From: Acidobacteriota bacterium
GTDB taxonomy: Bacteria; Acidobacteriota; Terriglobia; Acidiferrales; UBA7541
Assembly (NCBI GenBank): GCA_013289665.1
Contig: JABCZN010000002.1
Span: forward strand, 372,001-436,000
Length of the DNA: 64,000 nucleotides
Direction: 5' to 3'
Under the pieces are notes generated by a model, which was not told where the DNA came from, searched no databases, and saw only the letters and a program-made list of their open reading frames with translations. The position numbers and the translations under genes are program-made. Shown here in pieces: positions 35,675-44,838 of the stretch; positions within the stretch are counted from its first letter, which is position 1; each line of letters starts with the position of its first letter.

Positions 35675-36994
35675 TTATGGTTTTTGTGCTAGAAATGCTT
35701 CAATCTCTTCAGCAGTGTAGGGAAGGCCGGGCGTCATCACCGTCGCACCATCTTTGCGGATAAGGTACATGTCTTCCAGATAGTATCCCTGCGCGCCGAT
35801 CGAAGCGATGGGCTCAAAATCAATTACCATGCCCGCGCGCAGCGGCCCCTCGATAGAACCAGCATCCAGATTCATCGTGTGCATCTGCCAATAAGGGACG
35901 TTTTTGCGCTCCGACCATGTCTCGATGGCCCGCTGCGCCAGAAGGGATTTCACCGACTCGCGATGCCGCAGCAACTCGTTCTTCCAAATCTCGAAGGCAC
36001 TTGTTTCGGTCAGACCTTCCTTCAACTCTCGTCTGACGGACTGGTAAGCCGCGACGAAGATGTTCCAGACCTCGCGCTGCTCGTCGCTGAAATGGCTGGA
36101 AACCGGAATCGTGCGCCCTAGGTCTCCCTGGTAGTGTTGCCATTCGCAACCCACGTCGAGGCGTACCAAATCGCCGAATTGCATCGAGGAATCCAGATGG
36201 TCATAACGGGATTCCGATTCAAATGGCTTGGGAAATACGCTGTTAGCGCCAGCCATCGCCCAGGGCCAGAACGAAACACCGCGCCCCTGTTTCCAGCAAG
36301 CATCCACCACGGCAAGTTCCACTTCGCGCTGGGAAGCCCCGGGATGGATGGAGCGAGCTCCCGCGGTAAACGCTTTAACGGTTGCGCGCGCTGCCATGTT
36401 CGAGTCATGCCGTTCCGTCCTGCTTTCGACCGCCATGAGCGTGTAGAGCTTCGCCCCCACGGGCTGAAAATCTGCCGTCGGAAAATTCTTTTCCAGCACC
36501 TGAATCCAACTGGGTGCCCGGTTATTTTTCGTTGCAGAAAGATTTTCGGGGAGCATGGCCACTTCCGGCTTGTAATAGATCTTTGCTCCTAGACTCGTCT
36601 GGTCGGCGAGAAAACCCTGCATTTCCTTCCAATCCACCACATGATCTAGGTCGACCTTCCGCGCGGCCTCTTCGCCAGGCATGGTTTCTGCGCCTCCCTT
36701 CGATCCGGCAGCCGGCACGAATAGCCAGCTCTCGCCACTCTTCCCCACGATCGCTAGCATCGTGCCGGGCGAATCCTCGAGTCCGGTCAGGTAGTAGAAC
36801 GCCGCCTCTTCTCGATAACCGTCCGAGAGAAAATCCATCGTAGTTTTTGAGTGCAGCAGCAGCACACCATCCGAAAAAGCCGTCGCGGCACGCTGACGCC
36901 GCTCCTTCAGCTCTTTGAGGTCCGCTCCAGAAAGCTGCCGAGCCGCTAGAAACGCAGCCATAATCGCGAGAAACCGCCAAAACATTGTTTTCAT
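35675..36994 (-). CDS. M24 family metallopeptidase (Xaa-Pro aminopeptidase type), exported
   Basis: A 439-residue protein. The N-terminus MKTMFWRFLAIMAAFLAARQLSGADL is a signal peptide, so it probably acts in the periplasm. The aminopeptidase P N-terminal domain spans residues 25-180. The pita-bread domain has the metal ligands Asp (LVRLDVGCE), Asp (YQGDLGRTIPV), His (WQMHTMNLD), Glu (VIDFEPIA) and Glu (YLEDMYLI), all in order. The family removes an N-terminal residue before proline. Length is normal for the group. It lies alone, with 56 bases to the promoter region of the ArsR gene. Confidence 0.88.
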   Translation of the reverse strand: MKTMFWRFLAIMAAFLAARQLSGADLKELKERRQRAATAFSDGVLLLHSKTTMDFLSDGYREEAAFYYLTGLEDSPGTMLAIVGKSGESWLFVPAAGSKGGAETMPGEEAARKVDLDHVVDWKEMQGFLADQTSLGAKIYYKPEVAMLPENLSATKNNRAPSWIQVLEKNFPTADFQPVGAKLYTLMAVESRTERHDSNMAARATVKAFTAGARSIHPGASQREVELAVVDACWKQGRGVSFWPWAMAGANSVFPKPFESESRYDHLDSSMQFGDLVRLDVGCEWQHYQGDLGRTIPVSSHFSDEQREVWNIFVAAYQSVRRELKEGLTETSAFEIWKNELLRHRESVKSLLAQRAIETWSERKNVPYWQMHTMNLDAGSIEGPLRAGMVIDFEPIASIGAQGYYLEDMYLIRKDGATVMTPGLPYTAEEIEAFLAQKP

Positions 36995-37115
36995 GGCCGC
37001 CTACCGTACCACGCAACCCCGGCGGCTACAACGGCTGTCCTTCCTTGCTCCCTTTCCGCAGGTTCGGTAGACTTGCCCCTGCCTGGGTCGGGCTCCTCAG
37101 GGGGGAGCAGCTCAC

Positions 37116-37742
37116 ATGCCTGGATTTTTGCAACGCTTCATGCCGCGCGATGGGGATTTCTTCGTCTTGTTCCGCAAACAGGCCGAAAACATCGTCAGCG
37201 GCGCCAATGCGTTCACCAGCATGTTGGAGCATTACACCGGCGTGCCCGAACAAGTTCAGCGTGTGAAGGCCATCGAACATCAGGGTGACGAGATCACCCA
37301 CCAGATTTTCCGCAAACTCAACCAGACCTTCATCACCCCGTTCGACCGCGAGGACATGCACGAACTCTGCGGCACCATGGACGACGTCATCGACCTGATC
37401 GACGCCGCCGCCAGCCGCTTCGTGCTCTATCGTGTGGACCGCGTGCGTTCCGGCACCATCGATCTCACCAAGGTGCTTGCCGCCGCAACCGCCGAGCTTT
37501 CCTGCGCCGTTCACGCCATGGAATCGCCGGACAAGGCCCTGCAGCACGTCATCGAAATCAACCGCTTGGAAAACGAGAGCGACCGCATCTGCCGCACCCT
37601 GATCGCCCAGCTCTTCGAGGAAGAAAAAGATCCCGTTCAGATCATCAAGTGGAAAGAGATTTTTGAAGTGATTGAAACCGCCGTCGACAAGTGTGAAGAC
37701 GTCTCGAACGTGATCGAGAGCGTCATCCTGAAGAACGCCTGA
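37116..37742 (+). CDS. DUF47 / PhoU-like protein, Pit accessory
   Basis: A 208-residue helical protein of the DUF47 (PhoU-like) family. The opening MPGFLQRFMPRDGDFFVLFRKQAENIV and the EHQGDEITHQIFRKLNQTFITPFDREDMHEL block are diagnostic. Members sit beside Pit phosphate transporters and are thought to control them; the metal-binding acidic residues resemble PhoU. A purine-rich GGGGGGAGCAG ribosome site lies upstream of the ATG. The Pit gene starts five bases after its stop, so they form an operon. Confidence 0.92.
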   Translation: MPGFLQRFMPRDGDFFVLFRKQAENIVSGANAFTSMLEHYTGVPEQVQRVKAIEHQGDEITHQIFRKLNQTFITPFDREDMHELCGTMDDVIDLIDAAASRFVLYRVDRVRSGTIDLTKVLAAATAELSCAVHAMESPDKALQHVIEINRLENESDRICRTLIAQLFEEEKDPVQIIKWKEIFEVIETAVDKCEDVSNVIESVILKNA

Positions 37743-37747
37743 TCTCC

Positions 37748-38743
37748 GTGAGCCGATTCGTCCTCGTAGTCGTAACCGTTTTCCTGACTCTGGCCTTTGA
37801 ATTTTCCAATGGCTGGCACGACGCCGCCAATTCGATCGCCACCGTCGTCTCCACCCGGGTGCTTACGCCTTTCCGCGCCGTCCTGTGGGCGGCCTTCTGG
37901 AATTTCATCGCGGCCTTTGTCTTTGGCACAGCGGTGGCGGCCACGATCGGCAAAGGGATGGTGCACATCGAGATGGTCAACGAGAAAGTTCTTCTCGCCG
38001 GCCTCCTCGGAGCAATCATCTGGAATCTGATTACCCTGACCCTCGGCTTGCCTACCAGTTCGTCTCATGCGCTGATGGGCGGTTATGGCGGCGCGGCTGT
38101 CGCTCACGCCGGATTCAAAGCCCTCATTCTTCATGGCTGGTCAAAACCGGTACTCTTTATCTTTCTCTCACCGGTGGTCGGCATGGTCGTGGCTATCCTG
38201 GTCACGGTTGTTACCACCTGGATCGTGCGAGACCAGAGGCCGCGCAAAGTCGATCGCTGGTTTCGGAGACTCCAGCTGATCTCCGCGGCAGGCTATAGCC
38301 TCGGGCATGGCACCAATGACGCGCAAAAAGGCATGGGCATCATCACGGCCGCGCTGGTCGCGGGAGGTTTGATGAAGGATTATTCGGTGCCCTACTGGGT
38401 CATTCTTTGTTGCCACCTGGCGATGGCTGGCGGCACGATGGCCGGTGGCTGGAGGATTATCAAAACCATGGGCCAGCGCATCACCAAGCTCACTCCATTT
38501 GGCGGCTTCGCCGCAGAAACGGCCGGAGCGCTTACCTTATTCACCACCGCTCGCTTTGGTATCCCGGTCAGCACCACCCACACCATCACCGGCGCAATTG
38601 TGGGTGTCGGTGCCTCAAGGCGCCTGACGGCTGTCCGCTGGGGCGTCACACGGCATATCGTTGTGGCTTGGCTATTGACGATCCCCGGTGCCGCGTTACT
38701 CGGCGCAGGCCTCTACCATTTCCTCGTGCCCTTGCTCAGGTAA
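37748..38743 (+). CDS. pit: Low-affinity inorganic phosphate transporter, Pit family
   Basis: A 331-residue inner-membrane protein with about ten hydrophobic segments. The two PiT signature repeats are seen: GWHDAANSIATVVSTRVLTP near residue 23, and YSLGHGTNDAQKGMGIITAAL near residue 181. The paired GLPTSSSHALMGG and GIPVSTTHTITGAIVG motifs are also typical. It carries phosphate as a metal-phosphate complex with protons. The GTG start lies five bases after the DUF47 gene. Confidence 0.94.
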   Translation: MSRFVLVVVTVFLTLAFEFSNGWHDAANSIATVVSTRVLTPFRAVLWAAFWNFIAAFVFGTAVAATIGKGMVHIEMVNEKVLLAGLLGAIIWNLITLTLGLPTSSSHALMGGYGGAAVAHAGFKALILHGWSKPVLFIFLSPVVGMVVAILVTVVTTWIVRDQRPRKVDRWFRRLQLISAAGYSLGHGTNDAQKGMGIITAALVAGGLMKDYSVPYWVILCCHLAMAGGTMAGGWRIIKTMGQRITKLTPFGGFAAETAGALTLFTTARFGIPVSTTHTITGAIVGVGASRRLTAVRWGVTRHIVVAWLLTIPGAALLGAGLYHFLVPLLR

Positions 38744-38760
38744 CTTCCTCCCGATTTGCA

Positions 38761-39837
38761 TTATCCGGCCGCGTTGCTCCCCGCTTCACGATGCACACTC
38801 ATGGCGGCAAGCTCCTTGCGCACAACCGGTGCCACCCGCGTCCCCAGAATCTCGATCGCCCGCAGCATTTTCTGATGCGGCAGCGTGGCAACCCCCATCT
38901 GAAAGGTAATCCGCGAAATTCCACCGAGCTGCTCGTTCACATGCAGGATTTTTTCTGAAACCGTTTCGGCATCGCCGATCAGCAAGGCCCCTGTGGGCCC
39001 CCGCAGTCGATCAAACTGCGATCGCGTTGCCGGCGGCCAGCCACGTTCCTTGCCGATCTCCGTGAAAGTGTGTGCATAGCCCGGGAAGAATTCCTCCGCG
39101 GCCTGCTCCGTCGTATCGGCCAGAAACCCAATCATATGAAGGCCAACCGTGAGCTGCTCGGGGGAGTGGCCCGTGCGGCGACCGGCTTCCCTGTAAAGGT
39201 CAATCAGCGGACGGAATCGTTCGGGCTCGCCACCAATGATGGCCACCATAAGCGGCAGCCCAAGAATTCCTGCGCGAACGAAGGATGCAGGGGTCCCGCC
39301 GACGCCAATCCAGATCGGCAACTCATCCTGCAGCGGCCGCGGGTAAATGGCCTGGCCCGTCAGCGCCGCGCGGTGCTTTCCCGACCAATGGACTTTTCTG
39401 CTCCCGCGGATCTTGAGGAGAAGTTCCAGTTTTTCGGCGAACAGTGCATCGTAATCTTCCAGCCGCAATCCGAAAAGCGGGTAAGACTCGACAAAGGATC
39501 CACGGCCCGCAACGATCTCCGCACGGCCCTCGGAGATAAGGTCGAGCGTCGCAAATTCCTGGAACACCCGTACCGGATCCGCCGCGCTCAACACGGTGAC
39601 CGCGCTGGTAAGCCTTATTCGCTTGGTGCGCGCCGCGGCAGCAGCAAGAATTACCGCAGGGGCGGAATCGAGAAACTCCTGCCGGTGGTGCTCCCCAATC
39701 CCGAACACGTCCAGCCCCGCCAGATCGGCGAGCTCAATCTCTTCGAGAAGATTCTGCATGCGCTCCACCGGCTCGAGTCGAATTCCGCTGGTCGGGTCGG
39801 CAATCGAGGCTGCAAAACTATCAACGCCAATTTGCAT
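38761..39837 (-). CDS. LLM class flavin-dependent oxidoreductase
   Basis: A 358-residue member of the bacterial luciferase-like family. The barrel signatures [21 protein letters not shown], then [42 protein letters not shown], and [16 protein letters not shown] are present, giving the FMN or F420 site. The substrate cannot be inferred. It lies downstream of azoR and DoxX genes on the same strand, and a shared redox function is plausible. It is convergent with pit, with 17 bases between the stop codons. Confidence 0.9.
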   Translation of the reverse strand: MQIGVDSFAASIADPTSGIRLEPVERMQNLLEEIELADLAGLDVFGIGEHHRQEFLDSAPAVILAAAAARTKRIRLTSAVTVLSAADPVRVFQEFATLDLISEGRAEIVAGRGSFVESYPLFGLRLEDYDALFAEKLELLLKIRGSRKVHWSGKHRAALTGQAIYPRPLQDELPIWIGVGGTPASFVRAGILGLPLMVAIIGGEPERFRPLIDLYREAGRRTGHSPEQLTVGLHMIGFLADTTEQAAEEFFPGYAHTFTEIGKERGWPPATRSQFDRLRGPTGALLIGDAETVSEKILHVNEQLGGISRITFQMGVATLPHQKMLRAIEILGTRVAPVVRKELAAMSVHREAGSNAAG

Positions 39838-39951
39838 ATGACAAACTCCTCCGGATCGGAACGAGCCTGCCGCTCAGGTCAACCCGGAGACACAACTCCC
39901 TGAGCAGCGGCGCGCCACTTCCTGTGAGCATGAGTTGAAGGTGTTTCGGGG

Positions 39952-40332
39952 TTACTCCCCGCGTTGCACAAATATTCCCGCAAGATGCTGTTTGTTGCGG
40001 AAGGCTACGACCGCCCACAACAACGCCACCACGATCGCCAGCGGCAGTCCCGGCGCCCCCATCAGGGCGTGAAAGCAAATGATATTCACGATCACGGGGC
40101 CGATCAGCACAACGGCCAAAGGCACAAAACGATTCACCAGAAACAATACGCCGCTGATCAGCTGCACCCCAAAAATCACCACGTAGTACTTCGAAACAAA
40201 AATAGCGCCGGCAAACTGTCCCGCAATCCCCTCGGGCATCGGTGCCTTGATGAAGTGCAGGAAACCGTTAAGGCCGAATACCACAAAAATCAGGCCCAAC
40301 AGCAGGCGCGCAATTAAAGATGCGATTTTCAT
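39952..40332 (-). CDS. DoxX family membrane protein
   Basis: A 126-residue protein with four hydrophobic segments (about residues 5-22, 45-66, 70-92 and 96-115). LLLGLIFVVFGLNGFLHF and KYYVVIFGVQLISGVLFLVNRFVPLA fit DoxX-like small membrane proteins, some of which join oxidoreductase complexes. It follows azoR by 30 bases, so it is probably co-transcribed with it. The function in this organism is unknown. Confidence 0.82.
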   Translation of the reverse strand: MKIASLIARLLLGLIFVVFGLNGFLHFIKAPMPEGIAGQFAGAIFVSKYYVVIFGVQLISGVLFLVNRFVPLAVVLIGPVIVNIICFHALMGAPGLPLAIVVALLWAVVAFRNKQHLAGIFVQRGE

Positions 40333-40362
40333 GTTCTTCTCCGTGTGCCGGGATTTTCGTGC

Positions 40363-40989
40363 TCAGAGACTCGCGTGAGATTGCACTTTTTCAAGCGAAG
40401 GTGCAAGGAAAGTTTGCCGATCCACCTTGCCGCTCATCAATTGCGCTGTGCCTTCCGCTGAGATGATGGTTACGTCGGTAACGCCAATGAAGCCGAATAC
40501 AGCCTTTAGATAGGGGGTCACAAAGTTCAAGGGAGCCATGGCGGTCCCGTGCTCATAGACCCCGCCGCTGGCAATCAGTAGGGTTGCCTTCTTCCCCGTG
40601 AGCAGCCCTTTCGGGCCGTCGGCGCCGTAGGAAAAGGTCTTTCCCGCTCGGGCCACCTGGTCGATCCACAGCTTCAGCGTGGAAGGAATGCTGAAATTGT
40701 GCATGGGAACTCCGAAGACATACTCATCGGCCCGCTCGAGTTCGGCGATCAGGGTATCCGAGGCGGCCAATGCCTCCCGCTGGTCGCGGCTGCGGGCATC
40801 TTCGGGAGTATAGGCCGCTCCCACCCAAACGCCATTCACGGGTGGAAGATCCGTCCTGGTAAGGTCGCGCGAGATCACCTCGCCGCCCGGATGAGCCTTT
40901 CGCCAGGATGCGGCAAACTGCGCCGTCAATTTTCTCGAAATCGAGTGGTCGCCCATGGGGCTCGAATCGACCTTCAGCAAGGTAGCCAT
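40363..40989 (-). CDS. azoR: FMN-dependent NADH-azoreductase (quinone reductase)
   Basis: A 208-residue flavodoxin-fold oxidoreductase of the AzoR/AcpD family, which reduces quinones and azo compounds with NADH. The FMN-binding start LLKVDSSPMGDHSISRKLT, the PMHNFSIPSTLKLWIDQVARAGKTF block and the phosphate contact GGVYEHGT are characteristic. AAGGAGAT lies before the ATG. The gene is divergent from a TetR regulator, which probably represses it, and heads a group with DoxX and LLM genes. Confidence 0.93.
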   Translation of the reverse strand: MATLLKVDSSPMGDHSISRKLTAQFAASWRKAHPGGEVISRDLTRTDLPPVNGVWVGAAYTPEDARSRDQREALAASDTLIAELERADEYVFGVPMHNFSIPSTLKLWIDQVARAGKTFSYGADGPKGLLTGKKATLLIASGGVYEHGTAMAPLNFVTPYLKAVFGFIGVTDVTIISAEGTAQLMSGKVDRQTFLAPSLEKVQSHASL

Positions 40990-41017
40990 GATGAAATCTC
41001 CTTAATAGTCAGATGCC

Positions 41018-41069
41018 GTATACACGACATATGTTGCATACAATAACTCAGCATTCGTCTGTTAGTCAA
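41018..41069 (-). promoter_or_regulatory. azoR promoter with imperfect palindrome (candidate TetR operator)
   Basis: On the minus strand TTGACT (41069-41064) and TATTGT (41045-41040) are spaced by 18 bases. Directly after the -10 box, 41018-41041 forms a 24-base imperfect palindrome centred on CATATG with eight of twelve positions symmetric. This is the expected place for the divergent TetR protein to bind. Confidence 0.5.
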
Positions 41070-41119
41070 CACTTGGCCCCATCTGCTACACTGTCTACCC
41101 GGGAGGCCAGGAGACAAGG

Positions 41120-41716
41120 ATGCTGCACCAGGATTGCGAACGGCTCGATCCCCGTATCCGGAGGACCCGGCGCCTCTTGCAGGATGCCCTCAAGCGCCTC
41201 CTCGAAGAGAAAGAGTTCGACAAAATCACCATCCAGGACATCACCGAAGCCGCCACGCTCAACCGGGCGACCTTCTATGCCCATTACCCCGACAAATTCG
41301 CTCTTTTCGAAGAACTCATCCGCGTCAGCTTCCTTCAACTCCTCGATTGCAGAAAAGTCCGCTTTGATGGCTCTTGCTCCACAGCTTTTCACCCCATCAT
41401 CCTCGCCGTCTGTGACTACCTTGCCGAACTCGAAAGGTCCCACTCCTCCAAGCAGCGCCAGTTCGAAGCTTTCGTTGAGGGAACTGTAATCGACCAGATT
41501 CGCGTCATCCTGATGGACGGGTTCGGGAAGCACCCGGTCGAACGCAACATTCCGTCCGAGATGGTCGCGGCCGCCACAAGCTGGGCCATCTATGGCGCCG
41601 CAAAGCAGTGGGTCAATACGCCCGGGCATATCCCGGCGGAGGAATTTGTTGCCGTTGTGGCAAGTCTGGTGATGCCGATTGTGATGGCGGGCACAGCCTC
41701 GGTCAGAAATTCCTGA
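41120..41716 (+). CDS. TetR/AcrR family transcriptional regulator
   Basis: A 198-residue repressor-type regulator. The DNA-binding domain spans about residues 10-60: RIRRTRRLLQDALKRLLEEKEF, then ITIQDITEAATLNRATFYAHYPDKFALF, the usual TetR helix-turn-helix. The C-terminal part (residues 70-198) is the ligand/dimer region and is not assignable. AGGAGA precedes the ATG by eight bases. Divergent orientation to azoR with a palindrome in the shared 130-base gap suggests that it controls the azoR group. Confidence 0.92.
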   Translation: MLHQDCERLDPRIRRTRRLLQDALKRLLEEKEFDKITIQDITEAATLNRATFYAHYPDKFALFEELIRVSFLQLLDCRKVRFDGSCSTAFHPIILAVCDYLAELERSHSSKQRQFEAFVEGTVIDQIRVILMDGFGKHPVERNIPSEMVAAATSWAIYGAAKQWVNTPGHIPAEEFVAVVASLVMPIVMAGTASVRNS

Positions 41717-41805
41717 CTCCGGATGGCCCGGCCAAACCCTGAGGTGGCGGCCTCGGGGCTGGGGCGATTTCGATAACCGCTTATTGGCCTCGCGGAAAGC
41801 CCTTC

Positions 41806-41834
41806 TTGACCGCTGCACCTGCGTTGCTTAGTAT
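41806..41834 (+). promoter_or_regulatory. Promoter of the Ser/Thr kinase gene
   Basis: TTGACC (41806-41811) and TAGTAT (41829-41834) are spaced by exactly 17 bases. Transcription would start about seven bases on, within two or three bases of the ATG at 41844, and no Shine-Dalgarno sequence is present, so the message is predicted to be leaderless. Confidence 0.65.
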
Positions 41835-41843
41835 CAAAAAACC

Positions 41844-44102
41844 ATGTCGGATCGCGAGTCCCGGGTCGGTCAGACCCTTTCCCATTACAAGATCACCCGC
41901 AAGATCGCCAGCGGCGGCATGGGCATCGTCTACGAGGCCGAAGACTCCCGCCTCGGGCGCCGTGTGGCCCTCAAGTTCCTGCCAGACCAGATGGCCCAGA
42001 ACACCCAGCTATGCGAACGCTTCCAGCGCGAAGCCCGCGCCGCCTCCGCTCTGAACCATCCGAACATCTGCACCATCCACGCCATCGAGCACATGGACGG
42101 TCAGAATTTCTTGGTAATGGAACTCCTTGAAGGGCAAACCCTCGCCCAAATGCTCGGCCGCGTCACCTTTCCCATGGAAAAGCTTCTCCCCATCGCCACG
42201 CAAATGGCCGACGCCCTGGAGTCGGCACACGCCAAGGGCATCGTCCATCGCGACATCAAGCCCGCCAACATTTACATCACCGATCGCGGCCAGGTAAAAA
42301 TTCTGGACTTCGGTCTCGTGAAGATCGAACCCGGCGAGTTGCAGGTCAGCGAAGGGAATTCCACCAAGATCGAACCGCAGAACCAGCTCACCTCGCCCGG
42401 CGTGGCCATGGGCACCGCTTCCTACATGTCTCCAGAGCAGGCCCGCGGACAGCTTGTGGATGCTCGTACGGACCTCTTCTCCCTGGGCTCCGTGCTCTAC
42501 CAGATGGCCGGCGGCGTGATGCCCTTTGCCGGCGACACCTCCGCCGTCATCTTCGACGCCATTCTCAATCGCGATCCCGAGCCGGTGGACAAGGTCAATC
42601 CGTCGCTGCCCGCCGAATTCGGACGCATCCTTTCCAAACTGCTCGAAAAAGACCGCACCCTGCGCTGCCAGTCGGCAACGGAACTCAAAACCGACCTGAA
42701 CCGCCTGAAACGCAATCTCGATTCGGGAGTCAAGCGCGCCGCTGAACTCAGCGAGTCAAAATCCGGCATCCCCAAAACCGGCACAAAGTCGGTCGCCGTG
42801 CTCTACTTTGAAAATCTCAGCGCCGCAAAAGAAGACGAATACCTCCGCGATGGCATCACCGAAGACATCATCACCGAACTCTCCAAGATTCGCGGCCTCA
42901 ACACCTTCTCGCGCCCCACGGTGCTCGCGTTCCGCGACAAATCCGCCACCCCCTCCCAGGTCGGTAATCTTCTGAGAGCCGCCTTTGTCCTCACAGGAAC
43001 GCTGCGCCGCGCCGGCAACCGTCTTCGAATCACCACCCAACTCGTGGACACGCAAACCGAGTTCCCCCTGTGGTCGGAACGCTACGACCGCGAAATGAAA
43101 GACGTCTTCGAAGTCCAGGACGAAATCGCCCGCAAAATCGCCGAGGCCCTGCGCATCACCCTGTCCCAGCAGGAGCTCGAAGACCTCGCCGCCAAGCCCA
43201 CGGAAAATCTCCAGGCCTACGACCTCTATCTGCGCGGCAAACGCTATGCCCGCCGCCAGACCCGCCAGGACCTGGAATTCGCGCTCCAGATGTTTGAAAA
43301 TGCCGTGGCCATGGATCCAAGCTTCGCCCTCGCCTATGCCGCCTGCGCCAACGCCTGCGCCATGTTTTATTGCAATTACAGCCGCGACGCCATCTGGGTG
43401 GAACGCGCTCGCAACGCTTCCGGAAAAGCTGTCGCCCTCCGCTGGGATTTGCCGGAAGTGATGGTCAGCCAGGCCTGGGTGCTCTACGCCACCGAGCTTC
43501 ACGACGAAGCCGTCCGCATGGTTGAAAAAGCCATCGAGCGCAAACGCGACTGCGAAGGCGCCTACTATCTCCTCTGTCGCGCGCTGTTTTCCGCCGGCCG
43601 CTATCAGGAAGTGATCGATGTGATGGAAACGGCGCTCGAAGTCAGCGGCGAGGACTACAACGTCTACGTTCCGGTCGCCAACTCGCTGGGCGCCCTCGGC
43701 AAGAAAGACGCTCACCGCAATCTCCTGCTCCGCCGCATCGGGGCATTGGAAAATCATCTCAAGCAGGTGCCCGAAGACGCCCGTGCCCGCGTCCTGATGG
43801 CCACCGATTACGCGGAACTCGGCCGCGTCGAAGACGCCATCCGCGAATTGAACATGGCCATCACCCTCCGCGCCAACGAAGCATCCATTCTCTACAACGC
43901 CGCCTGCACCTACGCCATCTTGAAACGCAAACGCGAAGCCCTCGAAACCATCAAGAAAGCCTGGGAAGCCGGCTTCAAAGATTCCGTCTGGGCTCGCCGC
44001 GACCCCGATCTCGCCCTCCTTCACGACGATTCCGAATTCCTCCGCCTCTACCCTCTACCCTCCGACTCTGAAATATCCAACCCCCAAACGAAAGTCGTCT
44101 AG
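41844..44102 (+). CDS. Ser/Thr protein kinase with TolB-like and TPR regions
   Basis: A 752-residue protein. A Hanks-type kinase domain spans residues about 14-280: glycine loop [15 protein letters not shown]-binding K44, [11 protein letters not shown] with D137, DFG at 155-157 and the [13 protein letters not shown] substrate loop. A TolB-like segment (residues 315-430; [10 protein letters not shown], then [22 protein letters not shown]) follows, as in adenylate cyclase-like regulators. TPR-type repeats fill residues 455-740. No membrane helix joins the parts, which differs from many PknB-like kinases. The first glycine of GXGXXG is replaced by alanine or serine (ASGGMG). The target is unknown. 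Confidence 0.92.
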   Translation: MSDRESRVGQTLSHYKITRKIASGGMGIVYEAEDSRLGRRVALKFLPDQMAQNTQLCERFQREARAASALNHPNICTIHAIEHMDGQNFLVMELLEGQTLAQMLGRVTFPMEKLLPIATQMADALESAHAKGIVHRDIKPANIYITDRGQVKILDFGLVKIEPGELQVSEGNSTKIEPQNQLTSPGVAMGTASYMSPEQARGQLVDARTDLFSLGSVLYQMAGGVMPFAGDTSAVIFDAILNRDPEPVDKVNPSLPAEFGRILSKLLEKDRTLRCQSATELKTDLNRLKRNLDSGVKRAAELSESKSGIPKTGTKSVAVLYFENLSAAKEDEYLRDGITEDIITELSKIRGLNTFSRPTVLAFRDKSATPSQVGNLLRAAFVLTGTLRRAGNRLRITTQLVDTQTEFPLWSERYDREMKDVFEVQDEIARKIAEALRITLSQQELEDLAAKPTENLQAYDLYLRGKRYARRQTRQDLEFALQMFENAVAMDPSFALAYAACANACAMFYCNYSRDAIWVERARNASGKAVALRWDLPEVMVSQAWVLYATELHDEAVRMVEKAIERKRDCEGAYYLLCRALFSAGRYQEVIDVMETALEVSGEDYNVYVPVANSLGALGKKDAHRNLLLRRIGALENHLKQVPEDARARVLMATDYAELGRVEDAIRELNMAITLRANEASILYNAACTYAILKRKREALETIKKAWEAGFKDSVWARRDPDLALLHDDSEFLRLYPLPSDSEISNPQTKVV

Positions 44103-44180
44103 CCCCAAATCTCCTAAAGGTGCCCCTTGCTAGGGGCGGAGCTTGTTCCACCCGGGTTGCTCCGGCCTTTCTATTCCCGC

Positions 44181-44205
44181 TTGTAGCGGCGACTCTTGAG
44201 GCCAG
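44181..44205 (+). repeat. Dispersed 3' repeat, diverged copy
   Basis: TTGTAGCGGCGACTCTTGAG followed by GCCAG lies 79 bases after the kinase stop. Upstream is CCCCTTGCTAGGGGCGGAGC, similar to the linker near other copies. The hairpin core is imperfect. Confidence 0.45.
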
Positions 44206-44243
44206 ACAAAAAGAGCGAAGCCCGGGCTGACGCCCGGGCTTCG
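44206..44243 (-). terminator. Strong hairpin terminator, minus strand
   Basis: CGAAGCCCGGGC (44216-44227) pairs perfectly over 12 bp with GCCCGGGCTTCG (44232-44243) around a TGAC loop. Read on the minus strand it is followed by CTCTTTTTGT, so it is oriented to end the small gene at 44300-44545. It may also slow transcription from the kinase gene on the other strand. Confidence 0.82.
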
Positions 44244-44299
44244 TCTGGTTCAGGGTCCCGAAGCCGGCGCCGCTACTGCTCGCCAACTTCGGTGGTGGG

Positions 44300-44545
44300 T
44301 TAGGGCTTCATTGTTTGGAGGGGATCTGCGAGGGGTACTACGGAGACCTTTCCCGGAGCCGTCGACGCGGCCCGCTTTAGTAATTTGCAAAGCAATTTGC
44401 GCTGGCTGCGGGGAAGCATTTTCAGATCACTCAGGAACGCGCGTATGTCGGGGGTTTTCGCATTCCGCAAATTCCTCTTCGCCGCTCCACCGGCTTTTAG
44501 AACCGCTGGCCTCATGCTGGACTGGAACTGGTTGGGCGAGTACAT
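44300..44545 (-). CDS. Small basic protein of unknown function
   Basis: An 81-residue protein, not matching a known family by eye. It starts MYSPNQFQSSMRPAVLKAG and has a basic middle (KRNLRNAKTPDIRAFLSDL, then RSQRKLLCKLLKRA). The ATG at 44545 is preceded by GGAGGAG with proper spacing, and a strong terminator follows its stop, so a real gene is likely. The frame is open upstream to 44605, but no ribosome site supports that start. One cysteine is present and no signal peptide is seen. It lies alone between the kinase and the winged-helix gene. Confidence 0.6.
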   Translation of the reverse strand: MYSPNQFQSSMRPAVLKAGGAAKRNLRNAKTPDIRAFLSDLKMLPRSQRKLLCKLLKRAASTAPGKVSVVPLADPLQTMKP

Positions 44546-44838
44546 GGAATCTCCTCCAATCTCCACGGTCGTCTTTGGACTCAAGCGACCTGTCCTCTCA
44601 TCCATTGACAGTGCGCACTTTGCGCCAGAGTCCGCGAAAGCACAATACCCGCGAGGTGAACAGCGGGTGCATTCTCCATGAACTGCAGAACCGATCTAAT
44701 CGCTTGAGCTGAAAATACTTACCAGATGCGTTTGGCGCGTTCGGCAGGCGCTCTCGGCTCGCGGCAGAGTTACCGACTCCGGCAATTCCCTTCCAGAATC
44801 CTCCGGCTTTTTGCTATAGTCCTCAGAATCAAGAAAAT

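Noticed and set aside
30965-41716. A complete defence island
   Set aside because: Only one decayed ATPase hints at defence. The remaining genes are small oxidoreductase, regulator and transport genes with no nuclease, methylase or toxin among them.
42756-44024. 422-codon minus-strand frame under the kinase-TPR gene
   Set aside because: It is a shadow of the kinase gene; the product is a low-complexity Gly/Phe/Ala/Val-rich sequence without a motif or ribosome site. The same holds for 8711-9730, 13745-14953, 20001-21080 and 60315-61442.
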